Part shown: in pieces, positions 57,800 through 64,000 of the stretch
How the letters are laid out: the number at the start of each line of letters is the position of its first letter
How positions within the stretch are numbered: the first letter of the stretch is position 1
Source of the DNA: Panopea generosa
Lineage: Eukaryota; Mollusca; Bivalvia; Adapedonta; Hiatellidae
Direction of reading: 5' to 3'
DNA length: 64,000 nt
Assembly: GCA_029582155.1 (NCBI GenBank)
Contig: CM055895.1
Location: 47,695,720-47,759,719 of the forward strand
Notes under the pieces: generated by a model
Told to the model about the DNA's origin: nothing
The model's input: the letters and a program-made list of their open reading frames with translations, nothing else
The model's database searches: none
Made by a program: the position numbers and the translations under genes

Positions 57800-58220
57800 A
57801 TGAATTCAGGTCCAACTTCATGGTTAGACTTTGCTCTGTGTTCTATATAAAATACGGTCTAGACTTTCCACGGTAAATTCCCAACATAGACAATTTTCAA
57901 AGTATTTTTCCATAGCAGATACTAAAATGTATCTGCGCATAAAAATGCACAAACACTGATAGTTTGACCAGCCTGTTTTTTAAGAATGCTCATAAATACA
58001 TTCATCTGTTAAAATCCTATAAAAGCCACTTTTTCGCACCAGACTTATTACGGTATATGCGATGTCAGTTTTTGGCCATACTCATGATCTGTAGCAAGAA
58101 ATCGCAGCCCATATGAACTATTTAGAAACCATTTCAAACCAAACTACATAAGCCAATATTTAAGCACAAGAATCATGTTAACGTGACCAAAATGGGCGCA
58201 ACTGTGTAGTGGGACGTAAA
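57800..58220 (+). repeat. Interspersed repeat G, long copy
   Basis: Opposite orientation to 49560-49995. Shared blocks: TGTTCTATATAAAATACGGT, CTAGACTTTCCACGG, TAGTTTGACCAGC, GTTAAAATCCTATAAAAGCC, CGGTATATGCGATG and AAGAATCATGTTAACGTGAC, then GCAACTGTGTAGTGGGACGT. Confidence 0.6.
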
Positions 58221-58764
58221 GTGGAATCGAATACGCTGCAATTTACAATCACTGTTAGCAAGGTGAGGGTCGGTCGAGTAAAATAACAGTTTATAAACTT
58301 TGAACTGATTTTTATTTAATATATTTGCTCTTTAAGTAAGTTATTCCCAGACTTAAATACCCTATGGATTGTGATAAGATGTCTTGCTAATAGGAATGGC
58401 TGACTAAATACCAAATATAACGCACATAAAAAAAAAGAAGTAGCAGAAAACGGCTTGATTCAATTCCTCGAATACGCCAGGAAGCGCTATTTTCATCTGT
58501 TTGATGTTAATGTACCATACTGCATAGATGTATTATGCATACATGGAACGCATGCAATGTGGCTGACTATACTTAGCGTGTGCAATGTATACGAGAGATA
58601 AAGTACTACGTTGACAGATACGATAAAAGTGAGTCTTTATTTTCTTTTCTTGTGTGCGGTTTGTGTTTTAAGGGGACTTCTGCATACTTTGTTTACAAGA
58701 TGTAATAAAAAGAAATTGAAGAAGAAAACAGCGAAAAATGACAATAAATGTACCATTTGGTAAT
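58221..58764. other. No feature seen
   Basis: AT-rich spacer; nothing recognised. Confidence 0.4.
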
Positions 58765-58882
58765 GATGTTTAACACCATTTACAACACATTTCAAGTTAA
58801 ATGGCATGTCTAGTTATATTGGAGGAGGGTGGCCTCAGAGTGAATATGAGTAGAATCATTGTTCTGCCGCAAGTAAATTATG
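58765..58882 (-). repeat. SINE-C tail copy
   Basis: Minus strand: CTTGCGGCAGAACAATGATT, CTACTCATATTCACTCTGAG, GCCACCCTCCTCCAATATAA, CTAGACATGCCATTTAACTT and AAATGGTGTTAAACATC. Confidence 0.7.
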
Positions 58883-59142
58883 TATCATTTAAACTGATAT
58901 TTCGTTTCAATTTCAAGCACAATTTCATTATTTTTTCTTCACAAATTACAGATTGAGAAGAATATTCGTTAATTGGCCGCACACATAATAATTAGTTAGT
59001 TGTTTACGGGCACCGTGGGCTATTTTACAAACTTATGATCCTAATTATTTGATTTTCTTTTAACATGTCAATATCTTATTTTGCAAGATGAGTCTGCTTT
59101 TATTTTAGCTTATTATGAATGGATGAAATTTCAACACCTAAC

Positions 59143-59235
59143 CGGCTAGCTCAATCGGGAATTGTCTGATTGTTAATACTGGGATTGTAAGTTCGAATTT
59201 GTGCCCGGTCACAGTAACTGTGAGTGATGATCGAC
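59143..59235 (+). repeat. SINE-A head fragment
   Basis: ACCGGCTAGCTCAATCGGGA (A-box) and TGTAAGTTCGAATTTGTGCC (B-box), then CAGTAACTGTGAGTGATGAT. It stops before the body. Confidence 0.65.
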
Positions 59236-59329
59236 CGTGAATTTTGTTCTAGGGTAATAAATAGCCCACCTCTGAATATATAGGACAATAATAAGTGACA
59301 TTCAGATACAAAGTGTATTGCATCGGTTG

Positions 59330-60000
59330 ACAGGCCCAATGGATTGTTCCAGAAACAATACTTAGGAACTTTGACCACCGTTAAATAACTTAAATATTGT
59401 GTGGGATGAAAACGGCGCAAAAATCCATACAAACAAACGGAACCTTAAAAATATCTTCGCACTATGTTATGACTGATATGATATTACAATATGCACCCAA
59501 AGTCCGATTACTATACTTATGTAATATACTGGATTTGATCATAGGAATAAAAGGTCGCTTACCATGCTTATATGAATGTTGTCACAACAGTTTAATTGTA
59601 GATTGATATTGATTCTGGTTTTGATGTTAAGAATATCACATTAGTATATGGAAAAAAATGTTGACTACCATCATTACTGAATATTAAGATTGTTTTTCTA
59701 TCGGCTTGTTCTGTATCGAAGTTTCAAATTTTCTTTCTGGTTTCAGAGTGTCTAAACGTGGACACGCGAGTGCAATGTTTCCTTTTTAATTGCCCTATCG
59801 CAAGGACCTATCAGAATTTACTCGCACATTGTTCTTTCTTCAAGTTTTTTGAAGTGTGTCCAGGGATTTCCTGCACGTTGTATATTACTTCCCATAAGTA
59901 TAATTCGTGAACACGAAATCCCACGAGATTTTAACTTTAGATAAACTCCTGCAGAATACTGAAAATAATAAGACAAATCTTCAAGTATATATTTGTGATT
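59330..60000 (+). repeat. Segmental repeat J, copy A
   Basis: Aligns with 61180-61858 and, with an internal deletion, with 62705-63055. Landmarks: AAAACGGCGCAAAAATCCAT, ATACTGGATTTGATCATAGG, TTGATATTGATTCTGGTTTT, ACGTGGACACGCGAGTGCAA, GTGTCCAGGGATTTCCTGCA and ACGAGATTTTAACTTTAG. Two frames (93 and 69 codons) are not conserved between copies. Confidence 0.85.
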
Positions 60001-61016
60001 TAGTATAGTTTAAAATGTAGGAACAATGGGATTGTATCTTGTGTTTAAGTATGGTTTACAATGTAGGAACAATGGGATTGTATCTTGTGTTTAAGTATAG
60101 TTTACAATGTAGGAACAATGGGATTGTATCTTGTGATTTAGTATAGTTTACAATGTAGGAACAATGGGATTGTATCTTGTGTTTGTATCTTGTGATTTAG
60201 TGTAGTTTACAATGTAGGAACAATGGGATTATATCTTGTGTTTAAGTATAGTTTACAATGTAGGAACAATGGAACTGTATCTTGTGTTTAAGTATGGTTT
60301 AAAATGTAGGAACAATGTGATTGTATCTTGTGATTAAGTATGGTTTACAGTGTAGGAACAATGGGATTGTATCTTGTGATTTAATATAGTTTACAATGTA
60401 AGAACAATGGGATTGTATCTTGTGTTTAAGTATGGTTTACAATGTAGGAACAATGGGATTGTATCTTGTGTTTAAGTATAGTTTACAATGTAGGAACAAT
60501 GGATTGTATCTTCTGTTTAAGTATGGTTTACAATGTAGAAACAATGGGATTATATCTTGTGTTTAAGTACGGTTTACAATGTAGGAACACTGGGATAATA
60601 TCTTATGCTTTAGTACGGTTTACAATGTAGGAACAGTGGGATTATATCTTCTGTTTAAGTACGGTTTACAATGTAGGAACAATGGGATTGTATCTTATGT
60701 TTAAGTACGGTTTACAATGTAGGAACAATGGGATTATATCATTTGTTTAAGTACGGTTTACAATGTAGGAACAATGGGATTATATCTTCTGTTTAAGTAT
60801 GGTTTACAATGTAGGAACACTGGGATTATATCTTATGTTTAAGTACGGTTTACAATGTAGGAACAATGGGATTATATCTTCTGTTTGAGTACGGTTTACA
60901 ATGTAGGAACAATGGGATTATATCTTGTGTTAAAGTATGGTTTACAATGTAGGAACAATGGGATTATATTTTGTGTTTAAGAATGGTTTACAATGTAGGA
61001 ACAATGGGGATATATA
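60000..61016. repeat. 46 bp minisatellite, about 22 units
   Basis: The unit is TTTAAGTATGGTTTACAATG, then TAGGAACAATGGGATTGTATCTTGTG. Early units favour GTATAG/GTATGG and TTGTATCTTGTG; later ones favour GTACGG and TTATATCTTCTG, so the variants are grouped along the array. One single unit reappears alone at 61862-61910. Confidence 0.95.
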
Positions 61017-61019
61017 TTG

Positions 61020-61858
61020 CGTTATGTTAGTCAATACATTGTTAAGTTTGTTTTTATATTTGTTGCTGTGGTGGGGATGGGGTGTCTTTCAAATGCATGC
61101 TAGGTCTGCTGTTTGACAGAGTCTGTTTTTCTATTGAGATACTATTGTTTCTACTACATTATGATTGTATTTGTTAACTGGCCCAACGGATGGTCCAGAA
61201 ACCAAAATTAGGAATTTTAACCACAATTAAAAATCTTAAATACTGTTGGGGATAAAAACGGCACAAGATTCCATACAAACACAAGGAACCTTAAAAATCT
61301 ACGCACTGCGTTATTTCTGATAAGATATCTTATTACAAGATGCAGCCAAATTTCTTTTGATAAATCTTATGTTATATACTGGATTTGATCAAAGGAGTTA
61401 AAGGTGACAGGTTGCGTACCATACTTGTCTGCATGTCGTCTCAAAAGCTCGTGCTATTGAAGATCGATATTGATTCTAGTTTTGATGTTAAGAATATTAT
61501 ATATAGAAAAAAATGTCGACTACCATCATTACTGACGATTAAGATATTTTTCCATCGGCTTGTTCCGTATCGAAGTTTCAAATTTTCTTCTTGGTTTCAA
61601 AGTGTCTAGACGTGGACACGCGAGCGGAATGTTTCCTGTTTAATTGCCCTATAGCACGACCAACCACAATTTACTCACGAATTGTTCTTTCTTCAAGTTT
61701 TTTGAAAGTGTGTCCAGGGATTTCCTGCACGTTGAAGTTTACTTCCCATAATTATGATTCGTGAACAGGATAACGCAAACACGAACTCCCGCGAGATTTT
61801 AACTTTAGATAAACTCTTGCAGAATACTGAAAATAAGACAAATCTTCAAGTATATAAT
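61020..61858 (+). repeat. Segmental repeat J, copy B, with its 3-prime spacer
   Basis: First a 150 bp spacer (TTGTTAAGTTTG.. GGGATGGGGTGTCTTTCAAA.. CTATTGAGATACTATTGTTT), which repeats at 61912-62060, then the J body parallel to copy A at a shift of 1,854 bp. It carries an insert GGATAACGCAAACACGAACT missing from copy A. The 74-codon frame here has no counterpart in copy A. Confidence 0.85.
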
Positions 61859-61861
61859 TGG

Positions 61862-62125
61862 TTTTAAGTATGGTTTACAATGTAGGAACAATGGAATTAT
61901 ATCTTGTGTTATGTTAGACAATTCATTGTTTAGTTTGTTGGCTTTTATATTTGTTGCTGTGGTAGGGATGGGGTGTCTTTTAAATGCATGCTAGGTCTGT
62001 TGTTTGTTTGACATAGTCTGTCTTCCTATTGAGATACTGTTGTTTCTACTACATCATGACTGTACTGGTTAACTGCACCAATGGAATGTTTCAGAAACGA
62101 TACTTAAGATCTTTGACCACCGTAA
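61862..62125 (+). repeat. Orphan 46 bp unit and start of segmental repeat J, copy C
   Basis: A single TTTAAGTATGGTTTACAATG unit follows copy B, then the 150 bp spacer again, then the first part of the J body (CACCAATGGAATGTTTCAGA, AAGATCTTTGACCACCGTAA), which breaks off at the LINE insertion. Confidence 0.8.
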
Positions 62126-62704
62126 CATAAAGAAGTTAAGTTACAGTTTGGTTACGCTAACTATATTAATCTATTTAGTACAAGACGTCTTCGTATTGCA
62201 TTTGCTAGGTTACGGTTGTCATCACATAGCTTAAGGATTGAAACCGGCAGATACGCAAGAACACGAGTAGAGAGACATGAACGTTTTTGTCAAATATGTA
62301 ATTCTGGTGATATAGAAGAAGAATTTCATTTTATTCTAATTTGTTCTGCATATAATGTCATAAAAGCCAAATTTATTCGCATTTTTTATATACGTCATCC
62401 AAGTATGTAGAAATTTATAGCACTGCTGCAGTCAATAAATAAATTTGAACTTGTTAAGTTAAGTAAATTCATAGTGGAAGCGTTTGCTATTAGACGTGGC
62501 ATTACTAATAATATTAACATATAATAAAATACCAATATATTTTATTTTTCTGGCTACTAGGAAATATTCTAACACTCATTAATGATTGAGTAACTCATAG
62601 TTTGAAGTTCATCCTCAGTATATTTTAATACATCTAATAACATACAAAAATATACAATCTGAAATAATATTATATATGTTATTTATATTCTGAAAACTGG
62701 CATG
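62126..62704 (+). mobile_element. 5-prime-truncated LINE inserted into repeat J
   Basis: Comparison with J copy B places the insertion between ACCGTAACATAAAG (about 62131) and GCACTGTGTTATTACTTATA (about 62711). The insert holds the ORF remnant and about 180 bp of AT-rich 3-prime sequence with an AATAAA near 62523. Exact ends and target duplication cannot be fixed because copy C is diverged there. Confidence 0.65.
62129..62524 (+). pseudogene. LINE 3-prime-end ORF remnant with an in-frame stop
   Basis: In one frame: INLFSTRRLRIAFARLRLSS, HSLRIETGRYARTRVERHER, then FCQICNSGDIEEEFHFILIC and a TAG at 62408-62410. The frame then continues with KFIALLQSINKFELVKLSKF and AFAIRRG to a TAA at 62522. 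The motif CxxC(x10)HxxxxC with a preceding SxxLxIExGRxxRxxxxxRxC is the usual C-terminal zinc-binding region after the reverse transcriptase of many invertebrate non-LTR retrotransposons. Everything upstream is missing. The TAG may be real decay or a sequencing error; the good frame suggests a fairly recent loss. Confidence 0.75.
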
Positions 62705-63055
62705 TGAATATGCACTGTGTTATTACTTATATAATATCTTATTACAATATGCAGCCAAAGTTCTATCAATAATCTTATGTTATATACTGGATTTTATCAC
62801 AGGAATTAAAGGTGACAGGTTGTGTACCATACTTGTCTGCATATCATCTCAAAAGCTCGTGCTATTGAATATTGATATTGATTCTGGTTTTGATGTTAAG
62901 AATATCATACATGGAAAAAATGTCTACTACCATCATTACTGAATATTAAGATTGTTTTTCCATCGGCTTGTTCCGTATCGAAATTTTACTTCCCATAATT
63001 ATGATTCGTGAACAGGATAACGCAAACACGAAATCCCGCGAGATTTTAACAGTCT
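62705..63055 (+). repeat. Segmental repeat J, copy C, second part
   Basis: Parallel to copy B from ATTACAATATGCAGCCAAAG to CGCGAGATTTTAAC. An internal deletion of about 190 bp removes the stretch between TTCCGTATCGAA and TTTACTTCCCATAA. It shares the GGATAACGCAAACACGAAAT insert with copy B, so B and C are closer to each other than to A. Confidence 0.8.
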
Positions 63056-63242
63056 TTTCAGGCTATTGTAACTTCAACATTATGGTAAATGCATTTTTAT
63101 CAACAGTTTGCATTGTCATTTGATAATAATCTAATAATTATTTAATCTAAGTATTTATCTCGAATATTATATTTTAGCTTCTAAGTTTATCATGGGTAAG
63201 CACTGGAACACTTCATAATTTTTATGGTTGTATTTCATACTC

Positions 63243-63295
<53 letters not shown>

Positions 63296-63301
63296 GCACA
63301 C
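63243..63301. repeat. (CA)n microsatellite
   Basis: About 24 uninterrupted CA units, then ACGCACGCACACA. The 88-codon minus frame with a CVCVCV tract is an artefact of it. Confidence 0.97.
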
Positions 63302-63324
63302 AGATAAATATATATATATAGACT

Positions 63325-63570
63325 TAATATGAGAAAGTGTATCAGTTATTTGTGGAATGACAGTGGTTCTAATCAGATGCAATGTGCACATCATCAATCT
63401 TTCAAAATAGGTATGCTGAAGTAATTGGTTCAAGCTTCGCTCGGTCCAAACACAATGTGATAAAGTGAACCAGTTACTTATTGAAGAACAATTGTTTTAA
63501 AACTGGATATGCCATATATAATCTGTCATGTGTTCAAAATGGCGTTAAATCCCATTTAAAAATTGTCAGA
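63325..63570 (+). repeat. Two SINE-C tail copies in tandem
   Basis: First GAGAAAGTGTATCAGTTATT and GACAGTGGTTCTAATCAGAT (63325-63400), then TGTGATAAAGTGAACCAGTT (63457) and AACTGGATATGCCATATATA with the end AAATGGCGTTAAATCCCATT. Only the second has the 3-prime end. Confidence 0.65.
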
Positions 63571-63647
63571 AAAGATCCATGATGCACTGTGACACTTAAT
63601 CATTTCTATGGCTGTATTCGGTGGATTTTTTTTGTTGTATATATATA

Positions 63648-63939
63648 GCCGGCCCGATTAGCTCAGTCGGTTACGCGTCTGACTATCAATCCAGGGGTCG
63701 TGAGTTCGAATCCCCGCCCGACAAGAGTCTCCGTGATGATTGATATACGAAATTGTGTCTCATTATCATTCGTCTCTCACCACTGATTCAAGTGGGAAAG
63801 TTATCAGTTACTTGCAGAGATGGGGTGTGCTCGAGTACTGGTTATTCCTAGGAAACAGTGGTTAGGTTAACTGATCGTCTGTTAGCCCTCGATGGCATAA
63901 AAATGACGCTTAATATACAATCAATCAATCAATCAATTG
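63648..63939 (+). repeat. tRNA-derived SINE-A, best copy
   Basis: Head: CCGATTAGCTCAGTCGGTTA (near-perfect A-box) and CGTGAGTTCGAATCCCCGCC (perfect B-box GTTCGAATCC). Body: GATTGATATACGAAATTGTG, TCGTCTCTCACCACTGATTC, AGTTACTTGCAGAGATGGGG, TGCTCGAGTACTGGTTATTC and GTTAGCCCTCGATGGCATAA. The end GACGCTTAATATACAATC leads into (CAAT)n, four units. The acceptor arms cannot pair as in a tRNA, so it is a SINE head, not a working tRNA gene. Confidence 0.92.
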
Positions 63940-64000
63940 TTGTATATAATTTTATACATTGTATATTAAACATTTATAATTACCATTCTTTCAAAGTAAG

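Noticed and set aside
63167..63433. 88-codon minus frame with a CV repeat
   Set aside because: Translation of the (CA)n tract and a SINE-C tail.
63648..63725. A true tRNA gene at the best A/B-box pair
   Set aside because: The acceptor stem cannot pair, the anticodon arm is irregular, and the sequence continues into a SINE body shared with four other copies.

Overview
This 64 kb window is AT-rich, non-coding-looking eukaryotic DNA. The mixture of tRNA-headed SINEs, foldback-type DNA elements, decayed LINE fragments and long minisatellites points to a marine or freshwater invertebrate, most likely a bivalve mollusc. That assignment comes from remembered resemblance of the SINE families and was not checked by a search. 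No complete, recognisable host gene is present. The best host-coding candidate is one possible terminal exon on the minus strand (9216-9476) with an AATAAA downstream. Almost every longer open reading frame lies inside a tandem repeat, a SINE or a microsatellite.

Layout. 0-9.8 kb: an interspersed repeat (R1), a higher-order tandem repeat (1.4-2.4 kb), SINE pieces, a fragment of a foldback transposon (4.36-4.61 kb) and the possible exon. 9.84-18.28 kb: an 8.4 kb minisatellite of about 201 copies of a 42 bp unit. Because 42 is divisible by three, it is open in long frames on both strands, and its second half is built from modules of 42n+1 bp. 18.3-25 kb: a LINE C-terminal remnant, a second R1 copy, a 15/21 bp satellite and a (CA)n tract. 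25.1-33.06 kb: a foldback-type transposon copy running into a 500-N gap, then a near-perfect inverted repeat (arms about 3.25 kb, axis near 29804) whose left arm begins exactly at the gap edge. 33.6-35.1 kb: a 5-prime-truncated LINE on the minus strand with its own AATAAA and poly-A. 35-43 kb: mostly featureless, with a heat-shock-element-like short repeat and two MITEs, one holding a 28 bp-arm hairpin. 43-54 kb: two colinear, diverged copies of a segment carrying different SINE insertions. 55.3 kb: a (TGCC)n(TGTC)n tract. 56-59 kb: more SINEs, a solo foldback element split by a SINE, and a G-family repeat. 59.3-63.05 kb: three copies of a segment associated with a 46 bp minisatellite, the third split by a LINE 3-prime end. 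63.2-63.9 kb: (CA)n and the best-preserved SINE-A.

How the parts fit together. There is no operon or pathway here. The logic is of mobile and tandem DNA: several SINE families (R1, B, C, weakly A) end in a similar GTTAAACCC-type 3-prime end, which may mean they share a LINE partner. The palindrome at 26.5-33.1 kb and the adjacent gap should be treated as a suspect assembly region until long reads settle it.
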